A stretch of DNA of 7,733 nt from Clostridia bacterium (GCA_900754805.1 CAAEEE010000141.1:1-7733), one strand, 5' to 3'; positions 1 through 6,767 are shown, numbered from the stretch's first letter. The notes: generated by a model not told the origin, from the sequence alone. Program-made: numbers and translations.

Positions 1-27
1 ATGAAATCCATCTAAGACAATTGCGAG

Positions 28-68
28 AAACCCCCGATGTCCGCTCTATGCGGTCTATCAGGGGTTCG
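28..68 (-). terminator. Imperfect GC-rich hairpin downstream of rapZ, possible operon terminator
   Basis: An imperfect stem-loop lies about 35 nt past the rapZ stop. The outer arms are the C-run with GAT at 31-38 and ATC plus the G-run at 57-64. The inner stem is CCGC (41-44) with GCGG (50-53) around a 5-nt loop. On the minus strand the stem ends in GGGGG followed by TTTCTC, so the U-tract is weak. It could be a weak intrinsic terminator for the operon, a processing structure, or a terminator for a gene coming from the left. The rest of 1-100 shows no gene. Confidence 0.35.
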
Positions 69-100
69 TTTATTATTGCCTTTATCTGTAAGTTCTATAT

Positions 101-952
101 CTATAAATCCCTGTGCTCAATCGTTACCCTGCGACCCTCTTCCGAAAAAATCCGGTAAACCTCATTGGCAACCGCAACCGAGCGGTGATGTCCGCCGGTG
201 CAGCCTATCGCAACAGTCAGGCTGTACTTACCCTCTTTGATATAGCATGGGATCAGTCGCTTTATGATTTCCACCAGCCTATTGATAAATTCCTTTGTGA
301 TGTCATGCTTGAGTACATACTGGGAAACTTTTTTATTGTTTCCGGTCAAAGGCTTCAAACTCGGCACATAGTACGGATTCGGAATGAAGCGCACATCCAG
401 CACCCAGTCAGCCTCAAGAGGAATTCCGTGCTTATAGCCAAACGACATGAAATTCAGGATGAAGGAATCGCTTGCCTCGCCTTTTGTGAACAGTCTGTCC
501 AGTTCTGCGTTGAATTCAGCGACTTTGAGGGAAGATGTATCGATGATGTAGGTCGCGTGCGTACGGAGCTCCGATAATTTCTGCCGTTCCTCTTCAATGA
601 CTTCTGCCGTAATCGCCGCCGTGGAAAGTGGGTGAATTCGCCGCGTTTCGTTGTAGCGCCTTATCAAAGCCTCGTTGGAAGCCTCCACGAACAAAATCTT
701 AAAGTCCACATTTTCGTCGTTTTCGAGTGCCGCAATGCTGTTTTTCAAATCATGGAAAAATAAACCTCCGCGCACATCGACGACAAAAGCCGCCTTCGTA
801 ACCTGCCTGACTCCCGAAAGGGTAAGCTCGATAAAGTTTTTGATTAGAGCTGGCGGCATATTGTCGATGCAGTAATAGCCCTTGTCCTCAAACCAGTCCG
901 CCGCCTTCGTTTTTCCGGCTCCCGATAAGCCTGTGATAATTACAACTTCCAT
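101..952 (-). CDS. rapZ: RapZ/YvcJ family nucleotide-binding protein (RNase adapter-like)
   Basis: This is a cytoplasmic P-loop protein of 283 residues, close to the usual family length. The N-terminal kinase-like domain opens with the Walker A motif GLSGAGKT (residues 8-15), followed by the family-typical stretch KGYYCIDNMPP and a DVRGG segment. The C-terminal domain carries the hallmark block SFGYKHGIP, then DVRFIPNPYY, PLTG and near the end GCTGGHHRS. In E. coli RapZ guides RNase E to the GlmZ sRNA and so controls glmS and UDP-GlcNAc supply. B. subtilis YvcJ binds and hydrolyses GTP, and its exact role is less clear. Walker A ends in GKT rather than the commoner GKS. The start has AAGGA 4 nt upstream and the gene follows the PBP gene by 27 nt, so it is probably the last visible gene of the same operon. 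The usual Firmicute partners yvcK and whiA are not seen within the 100 nt left before the window edge. Confidence 0.93.
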   Translation of the reverse strand: MEVVIITGLSGAGKTKAADWFEDKGYYCIDNMPPALIKNFIELTLSGVRQVTKAAFVVDVRGGLFFHDLKNSIAALENDENVDFKILFVEASNEALIRRYNETRRIHPLSTAAITAEVIEEERQKLSELRTHATYIIDTSSLKVAEFNAELDRLFTKGEASDSFILNFMSFGYKHGIPLEADWVLDVRFIPNPYYVPSLKPLTGNNKKVSQYVLKHDITKEFINRLVEIIKRLIPCYIKEGKYSLTVAIGCTGGHHRSVAVANEVYRIFSEEGRRVTIEHRDL

Positions 953-979
953 CTTTTCCTTCGTATCTCCTTTCAGAGT

Positions 980-2353
980 TTAAAAATAGTTTTCCGATTT
1001 CATATACTGCAGTACGCGGTTTGCGACCGGGCCTGCCACGGAGGAACCGTAACCGCCGTTTTCCACACAGACGATAAACGCGTAATTACCGGAAAATCCG
1101 CAAAACCAGCTGTGCGGCGTCTTTCCCGTGCCGACCTCGGCGGTTCCCGACTTCGCATGAAGCGAAAGCCCCGGATAATTGCCGTCGCCATAGGTGATTT
1201 TTACATTGTTGCGCATCATATCGGAAATCTTTTTCGCAGTCTGTGTTTCAAGCAGCCGCACAGTGCCGTTTTTCGCAGTCTGTGATTCCTTTCCGATGAT
1301 TTCCGCGCCTTTTTCCAAAAGCGAAGCATCGCGCAGAAGAACCGGCTTTGCCGCTTTTCCTTCGCCTGCAATCGCTCCCATATATACCATCATAGACAGC
1401 GGGTTGACCTGATCTTCAAACTGGCCGATTCCCGCCCATCCGATGTTGACATTCGCACTGTCGAAATGAAAGCTTCCCGCCGCCGTTGAAATGCCGTCGA
1501 TGTCATAGGATGATTCGAGTCCCAGCGCCTTCGTGTACTCTCCAAGCGTCTCACCGCCTAAGTCCATCGCAAGCGTCGCATAAGCGCAGTTGCAGGAATT
1601 TGCAAGCGCGCCGTAAATGTCCATCGTGCCGTGAACCTTCGGACAGGTAATTTTGTCGACGCCTACGGTCAGGCTTCCGGTGCATTGGTAGCTCCAAGTG
1701 TCAAGATCTGCCTTGTTTTCGATGGCAGCTGCCGTCGTCACCAGTTTAAAGGTGGAGCCCGGCGTCAGCGTGCCGGAGAGGAGCTTATTCATGTAAGTCC
1801 CCGGAAGCGGGTTGGAAAGCATGTTTTCACCTTTCTCGCCCGGATCATAGGTCGGGGTGCTTGCCATGCAGATAATTTCCCCGGTTTTGTAATTGTAAAC
1901 ACCCACGAGCCCGTTTCGCCCTCCCAGTGCCTCATAAGCCTCGCGGCAGACCTTTGCGTCAATCGTCAGCGCGACCTTGCTTCCTGAGGTATTGAACAAG
2001 CCTCCGGTGCCCGTCACGAAGTTGTAGCCGATCATTTTGCTCCGAAACGCGACATTCGCTCCCGTAGCAATGTTTCCCGAAGGGTCTCCCACCGCGTGAA
2101 GCGTTGCCCTGCGGATTTCTTCGTCGGAATTGTATTTGAGACCGTTCTTCGTATTTTTCAAAAGTCTTTTGCCGTTTCGGTCATAAACCGAGCCGACCGC
2201 AAGCTTTCCGTTCTTATAAATATGGCTGTTTCCGTAGAAAGAAGCCCATGTACTTCCGTTTATTTCGAGCTTTGCCACGAAAAGAATCAGTCCCGCGACC
2301 AGTGCCGCGACCAGCGCCAGACAGAGCAACGCTCTTCCTTCCAGCTTTTTCAT
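980..2353 (-). CDS. Class B penicillin-binding protein (peptidoglycan D,D-transpeptidase, PbpA/FtsI type)
   Basis: The product is a 457-residue membrane-anchored transpeptidase that cross-links peptide stems outside the membrane. After MKKLEGR comes one hydrophobic segment (about residues 8-27) acting as an uncleaved anchor, then a short N-terminal domain that includes VYDRNGKRLL. The penicillin-binding domain (about 145-455) shows all three catalytic motifs in order: SxxK as STFK (200-203, nucleophile Ser200), SxN as SCN (253-255), and the third-strand motif KSGT (401-404, KSG in place of KTG). The protein is short for the class and resembles actinobacterial PbpA more than long FtsI/PBP2 proteins. 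Its ATG overlaps the ftsW/rodA stop codon (ATGA), which indicates translational coupling, and GGGGGAAGG lies just upstream. Class B PBPs work as pairs with a SEDS polymerase such as the gene before it. Whether the pair serves elongation, division or sporulation cannot be decided here. Confidence 0.94.
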   Translation of the reverse strand: MKKLEGRALLCLALVAALVAGLILFVAKLEINGSTWASFYGNSHIYKNGKLAVGSVYDRNGKRLLKNTKNGLKYNSDEEIRRATLHAVGDPSGNIATGANVAFRSKMIGYNFVTGTGGLFNTSGSKVALTIDAKVCREAYEALGGRNGLVGVYNYKTGEIICMASTPTYDPGEKGENMLSNPLPGTYMNKLLSGTLTPGSTFKLVTTAAAIENKADLDTWSYQCTGSLTVGVDKITCPKVHGTMDIYGALANSCNCAYATLAMDLGGETLGEYTKALGLESSYDIDGISTAAGSFHFDSANVNIGWAGIGQFEDQVNPLSMMVYMGAIAGEGKAAKPVLLRDASLLEKGAEIIGKESQTAKNGTVRLLETQTAKKISDMMRNNVKITYGDGNYPGLSLHAKSGTAEVGTGKTPHSWFCGFSGNYAFIVCVENGGYGSSVAGPVANRVLQYMKSENYF

Positions 2354-4128
2354 GTGCGCCTTCCCCCTTTCACCGCCAAACTTGCTTTCTCACGCGTATC
2401 CGCCGACTTCAGAAACGCCAGCAGTGCCCATGAAGCAATCATACTCGTGCCACCGTTGGAAACGAACGGGAAGGTAACGCCTGTGAACGGTAGAATGTCC
2501 GTACAGCCGAAGATGTTCAGCATCGTCTGAAAGACGAACATGCTCATCGCGCCGCACGCCGCAATCGTGTAATAGGTCGAGCGCCCCGACATAATTGAGC
2601 GCACCGCGAAAATCGCAAGCGTCACGATGGAAAGTACCGCTAAAACCGCAATAATCAGCCCCCATTCTTCAATCAGAATACCGAAAACCATGTCGGTATC
2701 CGCCGCCGGAAGCGTGTCAAGCCAGCCGTTTCCCGGTCCGACTCCCACCAGTCCCCCACTGGCAGCCGCCGTCAGGGTTCTGCTCTGCTGATAGCCTGCC
2801 GCATCAACGACTGCCGAATCCCAGATATGTCCCCAGGTCTGAAATCGCGTGGCGATGTACGGTTTAAACTGTAGTATCATAAACCCGCCCGCAGCGGCCG
2901 CACCCACCATGAGGATGAGCTTGGAAAAGTCGCCGCTTCGCAGGAAGGAAATAATCAAAAATGTTACGAAAAAGATGATGGCGGTCCCGAAATCTCCCAT
3001 CAGACCCAGACATCCAAAGCAGAATGCCGAGAAAATCATGAAAACAAAAAGGTTTTTCTTATCAAAAAGCTCGTCTAGCGTCGCCGCCCCAATCCAGATA
3101 AATGCAATTTTTACAAATTCCGACGGTTGGAACGAAAAACCTCCGATCTGAATCCAGTTTTTTGCACCGAAGCCGATAGAGCCGATGACAAGATTTGCCG
3201 CAAGAAGCAAAGCCGCCCCGATGAGCATCGCCCATTTCAAAGCCTTCGTCCGCTCTAAATTCCGCAGCAAAAAGCACATCACAAACAATACCGCCACGCC
3301 GATGCCAATAGCAATAAACTGTTTCAGCAGCTTGTCCGGCGCGGATGTCGCAACAACCGCCAGATTCAGCGTGGATAAAAAGAAGGCGATGGTTTCCATC
3401 TCAACCGCGGTTTTTCCCGCGGTTTTAAGAATGCCCATGTACAGCCACATCAGTGCGCACAGACCGCCGAATGCTGTCAGAATCGCGCCCAAATGCTCCG
3501 TTCCCACCGAAAGCCAGAGCTGAAAAACCGTCAAAATCTGAAACAGCGTAAGCGCCGCCAGACTCGGTCCTGCGCTCATAATTTTCGTGTCGGATTTGCG
3601 CATGGCGAGGTTATTGTTTTTTTCTTCCAGACTAATCGGAATCAGCGTAAATTCCGTAAAGCCCGCGCGAATCACATCTCCGTATTCGAGCTTGATTGCA
3701 GGTCCTGTTTCCCCCTCGTGGTCACCCTGCCTGCTGATAAGGATGTCATTCAGATATGTACCGTTTTTCGAGCCTAAATCCTGATAGCTCCAGACGCCGT
3801 CCGAATCAGCGGTGTCTCTCATCAAAATCCCGTGATTCCTTGAAATTGCCGGGTCGTCCGCTGTAATGTCGCAGCTCTTTGCCCTGCCGATGACATTTTC
3901 CCAATGTGTAATCGGTACGCTTTCCTCCGCCGCGATTTCCCAGTTTCCGTATGCGTCCTGCCGATAGGTTCGCGTATTCATGTACGCCCAGACCTCCGCC
4001 GGGTTCTTTGCCCGTATCAGCGAGATAATGGAGCGCACCAAAATATACAAAGCCAGCGCGACGAATATCCATCGCGCCAGCCCGGTAAAAGCCGTCTCCA
4101 AGCTGAAATTTTCAAAAATCTCTTCCAT
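2350..4128 (-). CDS. FHA domain fused to FtsW/RodA/SpoVE (SEDS) peptidoglycan glycosyltransferase
   Basis: The product is a 592-residue polytopic membrane protein, about 200 residues longer than a typical SEDS protein. The N-terminus has one hydrophobic segment (about 17-37) followed by positive charges, then a cytoplasmic FHA domain (about 76-165). The FHA signatures are IGR (80-82), the phosphopeptide-binding SRNH (96-99) and SKNGT (120-124). The remainder (about 185-585) is the SEDS module with many hydrophobic segments and family motifs: FQPSEFVKIAFIW, GYQQSRTLTAAASGG followed by GVGPGNGW, TDMVFGILIEEWG, and PFVSNGGTS near the end. Acidic residues in the WDSAVVDAAGYQ loop sit where RodA has its catalytic Asp (inference). 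SEDS proteins polymerise lipid II into glycan strands. FHA domains bind phosphothreonine, so the fusion suggests control by a PknB/PrkC-type kinase. The ATG follows tktC by 26 nt, with AAAGGGG about 10 nt upstream. The C-terminus overlaps the start of the PBP gene. RodA versus FtsW versus SpoVE is not resolved. Confidence 0.93.
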   Translation of the reverse strand: MEEIFENFSLETAFTGLARWIFVALALYILVRSIISLIRAKNPAEVWAYMNTRTYRQDAYGNWEIAAEESVPITHWENVIGRAKSCDITADDPAISRNHGILMRDTADSDGVWSYQDLGSKNGTYLNDILISRQGDHEGETGPAIKLEYGDVIRAGFTEFTLIPISLEEKNNNLAMRKSDTKIMSAGPSLAALTLFQILTVFQLWLSVGTEHLGAILTAFGGLCALMWLYMGILKTAGKTAVEMETIAFFLSTLNLAVVATSAPDKLLKQFIAIGIGVAVLFVMCFLLRNLERTKALKWAMLIGAALLLAANLVIGSIGFGAKNWIQIGGFSFQPSEFVKIAFIWIGAATLDELFDKKNLFVFMIFSAFCFGCLGLMGDFGTAIIFFVTFLIISFLRSGDFSKLILMVGAAAAGGFMILQFKPYIATRFQTWGHIWDSAVVDAAGYQQSRTLTAAASGGLVGVGPGNGWLDTLPAADTDMVFGILIEEWGLIIAVLAVLSIVTLAIFAVRSIMSGRSTYYTIAACGAMSMFVFQTMLNIFGCTDILPFTGVTFPFVSNGGTSMIASWALLAFLKSADTREKASLAVKGGRRT

Positions 4129-4154
4129 AGTCTCATATCCCCTTTGGGTGGCCG

Positions 4155-5144
4155 TTATTTTCTGAGTGTCAAAACGCCCTTGACGATGTCGTCCTTCGTC
4201 ATGCCGTATTTTTTCTTGAGTTCATCAGGTTTTCCGGATTCGCCGAAAGTGTCCTGCTGTCCCACCATGTACATCTTAACCGGGCAGTGTGTCGTCACCA
4301 CTTCCGCAACCGCTGAGCCGAGCCCGCCAATTACCGAGTGTTCCTCTGCCGTCACGATTGCTCCGGTCTCTTCCGCCGCTTTTACGATTGCTTCCGCGTC
4401 AAGCGGTTTAATCGTGTGCATATCGATTACGCGGGCCTCGATGCCGTGCTCTGCCGCAAGTTCCTCTGCCGCCTGCATCGCCTCGCTCACCATGATTCCG
4501 GTCGCGATGATTGTGATGTCTGCATATCCGCCGTCAGCCTTTGCCCCCTCTCTGAGCGTTGCCGCCTTTCCGATGCGGATTTCTTTTGCTGCTTCTTTCG
4601 TATAGAAAGTCGGAACCGCCGCGCGTCCGAGTCTCACATATGCCGGACCCTCAAAAGCCGTCGCCTGCCGGATGAGTTCCGCCGCGCTCGCGCCGTCGGA
4701 CGGGTTGATTACCGTCATTCCCGGAATCGTTCTCATCAGCGCGATGTCCTCGAAAGTCTGATGGCTCGCGCCATCTTCGCCTACTGTAATTCCTGCGTGT
4801 GTCGCGCAAATCTTCACATTCGCATGTGTATATCCGATGGAGTTTCTGATAATTTCAAAAGCTCTTCCCGCCGCGAACATCGCAAACGTGCTGGCGCATA
4901 CGATTTTTCCCGAGAGAGCCAGCCCGCATGCCGCCGCATAGAGGTTCTGTTCCGCGATTCCCATGTTGAAAAATCTGTCCGGGTATGTCTTCGCAAAATC
5001 CGCTGTCATCGTGGATTTTGAAAGGTCTGCGTCCATAACCACGAGGTTCGGCTTTTCCGCACCGAGCTCTACCAAAGTTTTGCCGTATGCCTGGCGCGTT
5101 GCCATTTTTTCCGCTGCCGCTTCGATTGCTGTTCTGAGTGCCAT
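4155..5144 (-). CDS. tktC: Transketolase, C-terminal subunit (split transketolase)
   Basis: This is the pyrimidine-binding and C-terminal half of transketolase, encoded separately as in many Clostridia and archaea. It pairs with the TktN subunit to transfer C2 units from ketose phosphates to aldose phosphates in the non-oxidative pentose phosphate pathway, in the cytoplasm. With the start chosen here the protein has 329 residues. It shows VVMDADLSKST, the catalytic glutamate in GIAEQNL (Glu65) that activates the thiamine ring, the THAG...GEDGASHQTFED stretch (about 115-133), TVINPSDG, and a C-terminal transketolase_C region with EEHSVIGGLGS. Two in-frame ATGs are possible. The one at 5150 lies only 3 nt from GGAGG. 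The one at 5144 lies 9 nt away and overlaps the tktN stop as TAATG, so I prefer 5144. DXP synthase is excluded because both halves lack its single-chain form and length. Confidence 0.93.
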   Translation of the reverse strand: MALRTAIEAAAEKMATRQAYGKTLVELGAEKPNLVVMDADLSKSTMTADFAKTYPDRFFNMGIAEQNLYAAACGLALSGKIVCASTFAMFAAGRAFEIIRNSIGYTHANVKICATHAGITVGEDGASHQTFEDIALMRTIPGMTVINPSDGASAAELIRQATAFEGPAYVRLGRAAVPTFYTKEAAKEIRIGKAATLREGAKADGGYADITIIATGIMVSEAMQAAEELAAEHGIEARVIDMHTIKPLDAEAIVKAAEETGAIVTAEEHSVIGGLGSAVAEVVTTHCPVKMYMVGQQDTFGESGKPDELKKKYGMTKDDIVKGVLTLRK

Positions 5145-5974
5145 TACCATTCACCTCCGAGTTCTGCTACTGCCTGTTTTGCTTCGTCTTCTTTCGGCGC
5201 TTTGCCATGCCAGCCCGGGTTATCCTGCATGAAGGAAACCCCTCTGCCCTTGTTGGTTTTTGCGATAATCACGGTCGGCTTGCCCTTGCAATCCGCCGCC
5301 TTGTCAAACGCTTCGAAAATCTGTCCGAAGTCGTGTCCGTCTATCATCAAAACATGAAAACCGAACGCCTTGAATTTCTCGTCAATCGGCGTTACCGTCA
5401 TAACATCTTCATTTTTGCCGTCAATCTGCAGACCGTTCCAGTCTACGATCGCGCAAAGGTTGTCCAGCTTATAGTGAGCCGCCGCCATTGCAGCTTCCCA
5501 CACGAGCCCTTCCTGAAGCTCGCCGTCTCCGAGGAGCACATACACTCTGCCCGATTTTTTGCCGGCTTTTTCGTCCATTTTGCCTGCCATCGCCATCCCC
5601 ACGGAAACCGCAAAGCCCTGACCGAGCGAGCCTGTGGACATTTCGATTCCCGGAACTTTGTCTCTGTTCGGATGACCTTGGAAACGGCTTCCGAGCTTAC
5701 GCAGACTCATCATCTCTTCGACATCGTAGTAGCCTCTTTCCGCTAACGCCGCATACTGCACCGGACCCGCGTGGCCTTTTGAGAGAATAAACTTGTCTCT
5801 GCCTTCCATTTTAGGATTTTTCGGGTCGATATTCATTACTTTAAAGTATAAAGCGGTCACGATGTCCGCTGCCGAAAGCGAGCCGCCCGGATGTCCCGAG
5901 CCTGCTTTATGTACTGCCTTCACAATGTCGATTCGAATCCGGGACGCAATGTCCTCGTACTTCTTAAAATTCAT
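5144..5974 (-). CDS. tktN: Transketolase, N-terminal subunit (thiamine diphosphate-binding)
   Basis: The 276-residue protein is the pyrophosphate-binding half of a split transketolase. Catalytic and cofactor histidines sit in GSGHPGG (His28), LSKGHAG (His68) and FQGHPN (His101). The ThDP/Mg motif begins GDGELQEG (Gly149-Asp150-Gly151) and closes with the Asn of DWN (Asn180), the canonical spacing of about 30 residues. STGSLGQG (113-120) is also typical. Together with TktC it links sugar phosphates of glycolysis and the pentose phosphate pathway, supplying ribose-5-phosphate and erythrose-4-phosphate. GGGAGG lies 7 nt before the ATG, an excellent ribosome binding site. It is the first gene after a candidate promoter at 6262-6234, so the message would have a leader of about 250 nt. 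It ends in a TAATG junction with tktC and then runs into the cell-wall genes, an unusual linkage. Confidence 0.94.
   Translation of the reverse strand: MNFKKYEDIASRIRIDIVKAVHKAGSGHPGGSLSAADIVTALYFKVMNIDPKNPKMEGRDKFILSKGHAGPVQYAALAERGYYDVEEMMSLRKLGSRFQGHPNRDKVPGIEMSTGSLGQGFAVSVGMAMAGKMDEKAGKKSGRVYVLLGDGELQEGLVWEAAMAAAHYKLDNLCAIVDWNGLQIDGKNEDVMTVTPIDEKFKAFGFHVLMIDGHDFGQIFEAFDKAADCKGKPTVIIAKTNKGRGVSFMQDNPGWHGKAPKEDEAKQAVAELGGEW
5152..5158 (-). promoter_or_regulatory. Ribosome binding site that decides the tktC start
   Basis: The minus strand reads GGAGGTG here, inside the last codons of tktN. Spacing from GGAGG to the ATG at 5150 is 3 nt, and to the ATG at 5144 it is 9 nt. The second spacing is near optimal and gives the TAATG stop-start overlap, so translation of the two subunits is probably coupled for equal output. 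Confidence 0.7.
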
Positions 5975-6061
5975 TTTTTTCCTCCCGGTATGTATGGTAA
6001 ATATATTTCAATTTCGAGCAGGCGCGGCAGCCGGCCTTGGCGACCCTGAGCACGCCCATGA

Positions 6062-6079
6062 CCGGAGTCTGTGCTCCGG
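6062..6079. repeat. Perfect 6-bp inverted repeat in the tktN leader
   Basis: CCGGAG and CTCCGG flank a 6-nt loop, forming a small GC-rich hairpin in the transcribed leader of tktN. No T-run follows on either strand, so it is not a standard terminator. It is one part of the GC-rich 5975-6215 leader, in which I see no credible gene. Confidence 0.5.
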
Positions 6080-6135
6080 CGGCTGGGTTTGCTGCTTGAG
6101 TCCGGGCGGTCGGTCTTATGCCTTGCGGTGTTAGG

Positions 6136-6205
6136 GTCGCAAGCTCCGTGCCGGTTGCCGCGCGCTTCTTGTCGCAAGCTCCGTGCCAAACGGTGTACCC
6201 GTGCC
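6136..6205 (-). repeat. GC-rich short repeats (GGCACGGAGCTTGCG family) in the tktN leader
   Basis: Two exact 17-bp copies of GGCACGGAGCTTGCGAC (minus strand) occupy 6187-6171 and 6152-6136, 35 nt apart. A partial copy GGCACGGGTACACC begins at 6205, 18 nt further upstream. The spacer after the first copy (ending GCGCGGCAACC) resembles the spacer inside nnrD (ending CCGCGGCATCC). The element there reads GGCACGGACCTTGCG at 7470 and GCCACGGGACTTGCG at 7545. The same repeat family therefore occurs both in non-coding leader DNA here and in frame inside a coding region about 1.3 kb away. Function is unknown. It may be a dispersed genomic repeat, or it may fold in the leader RNA. Confidence 0.7.
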
Positions 6206-6233
6206 GCCCTGCTCAAAAATAACTGACATAACT

Positions 6234-6262
6234 ATTTTAAATGTTTTCTGTCAAATTGGCAA
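6234..6262 (-). promoter_or_regulatory. Sigma-A/sigma-70-type promoter for the tkt-ftsW-pbp-rapZ operon
   Basis: On the minus strand TTGCCA (-35, 6262-6257, 5/6 to consensus) is followed by a 17-nt spacer and TAAAAT (-10, 6239-6234, 5/6 to consensus). This is the best promoter-like match I found in the window, and it points at tktN. Transcription would begin near 6227 and give a leader of about 250 nt rich in repeats. The promoter sequence lies within the vestigial mazF 3' codons described separately. An overlapping TTGACA at 6254-6249 has no good -10 partner. Confidence 0.55.
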
Positions 6263-6269
6263 TGCCTAA
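6237..6269 (-). pseudogene. Vestigial 3' end of a second mazF copy
   Basis: Seven nt past the mazF stop, in a different frame, the minus strand reads codons for LGIANLTENI followed by TAA. The intact mazF ends LGIANLTENH and TGA. Nine residues in a row match. The codons differ almost only at synonymous positions (GGA/GGC, ATC/ATT, GCA/GCC, TTA/TTG, ACC/ACA, AAT/AAC), with only 22 of 33 bases identical. That pattern means two protein-coding copies diverged under selection before one was reduced to its tail. It fits gene replacement or tandem duplication followed by deletion, not a recent DNA duplication. The remnant itself is not translatable as a useful product. Confidence 0.75.
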
Positions 6270-6276
6270 CTTGCAC

Positions 6277-6639
6277 TCAATGATTTTCGGTTAAATTTGC
6301 GATTCCAAGGCTTACGCTTAACGCCTCATCAACCGAAGGAATTTGTGCATCGCTAAGCGAGCCGATTCGTTCTTTCAGCCTTTGTTTGTCGATGGTTCTG
6401 AGCTGTTCGAGCAAAACCACCGAATTCTTGCTGAGTCCGCCCTGTGTGGCTGCAAGCTCTACATGGGTCGGTAATTTGGATTTTCCTGTCTGCGAAGTAA
6501 CAGCCGCCACGATGATTGTCGGGCTGTATTTGTTTCCTACATCGTTCTGTACCACCAGTACAGGTCTTACTCCCCCTTGTTCTGAGCCTACCACCGGACT
6601 TAAGTCAGCAAAATAAAGATCCCCTTTTTTCACTATCAA
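6277..6639 (-). CDS. mazF: MazF/PemK-type mRNA interferase toxin (EndoA/NdoA-like)
   Basis: The product is a small cytoplasmic endoribonuclease that cleaves specific RNA sequences and arrests growth. I choose the TTG start at 6639, giving 120 residues: AAGGAG lies 9 nt upstream, and the N-terminus LIVKKGDLYFADLSPVVGSEQGGVRPVLVVQND then aligns with Bacillus EndoA from its first residue. With this start the known catalytic residues fall at exactly the same numbers, Arg25 (GGVRP) and Thr48 (AVTSQ). The later motifs PTHVEL, NSVVLLEQLRTIDK and RIGSL are also typical. A longer in-frame extension from GTG at 6714 adds a basic tail of 25 residues that the family lacks. Firmicute mazF genes usually follow alr and mazE (ndoAI); neither is visible here. 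Upstream lies an insertion-like element, and a second mazF tail lies downstream. The spacing to the next gene upstream (nnrD) is 600 nt. Confidence 0.9.
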   Translation of the reverse strand: MIVKKGDLYFADLSPVVGSEQGGVRPVLVVQNDVGNKYSPTIIVAAVTSQTGKSKLPTHVELAATQGGLSKNSVVLLEQLRTIDKQRLKERIGSLSDAQIPSVDEALSVSLGIANLTENH

Positions 6640-6648
6640 AGTCCAACA

Positions 6649-6654
6649 CTCCTT
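6649..6654 (-). promoter_or_regulatory. Ribosome binding site supporting the TTG start of mazF
   Basis: AAGGAG on the minus strand lies 9 nt before the TTG at 6639 and no other good start uses it. A TTG start would keep synthesis of the toxin low, which is plausible for a growth inhibitor (inference). Confidence 0.7.
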
Positions 6655-6662
6655 TTCACGAA

Positions 6663-6696
6663 GTTTTCGCTTGTGCGCCCTGCGCCTTGCGAAAAC
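6663..6696. repeat. 8-bp inverted repeat in the mazF leader
   Basis: GTTTTCGC (6663-6670) and GCGAAAAC (6689-6696) are perfect inverted arms around an 18-nt GC-rich loop, just upstream of the mazF ribosome binding site. It could be an operator, an RNA hairpin affecting toxin translation, or chance. No T-run follows, so it is unlikely to be a terminator. Confidence 0.4.
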
Positions 6697-6767
6697 CTCC
6701 TCGTAGGCTTTCACCTACTTCTCAAAATCCGGGTATCCAAAATTAGTCGCGGGATGTGGGGCGCACC

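Noticed and set aside
113..577. Plus-strand ORF of 154 residues opposite rapZ
   Set aside because: It is the antisense shadow of a strongly conserved gene and has no family signature. The same applies to the other plus-strand ORFs opposite pbp, ftsW and the tkt genes.
5971..6216. Minus-strand ORF of 81 residues overlapping the tktN start
   Set aside because: It is Arg-rich, low complexity and made of the leader repeats, which shift frame between copies (35-nt period). It has no recognisable domain and runs through the tktN ribosome binding site.
6134..6229. Short minus-strand ORF starting MSVIFEQGGTG in the tktN leader
   Set aside because: It would reach about 32 residues of repeat translation before a TAA at 6134-6136, and no clear ribosome binding site was seen. 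A leader peptide is conceivable but unsupported.
6226..6254. TTGACA at 6254-6249 as the -35 of the tkt promoter
   Set aside because: At 17 or 18 nt spacing the -10 candidates (TTATGT, TATGTC) match poorly; the overlapping TTGCCA/TAAAAT pair is much better.
6277..6714. Longer mazF from a GTG at 6714 (145 residues)
   Set aside because: The 25 extra basic residues are absent from the family. The TTG at 6639 has a well-placed AAGGAG and brings R25 and T48 to their canonical numbers.
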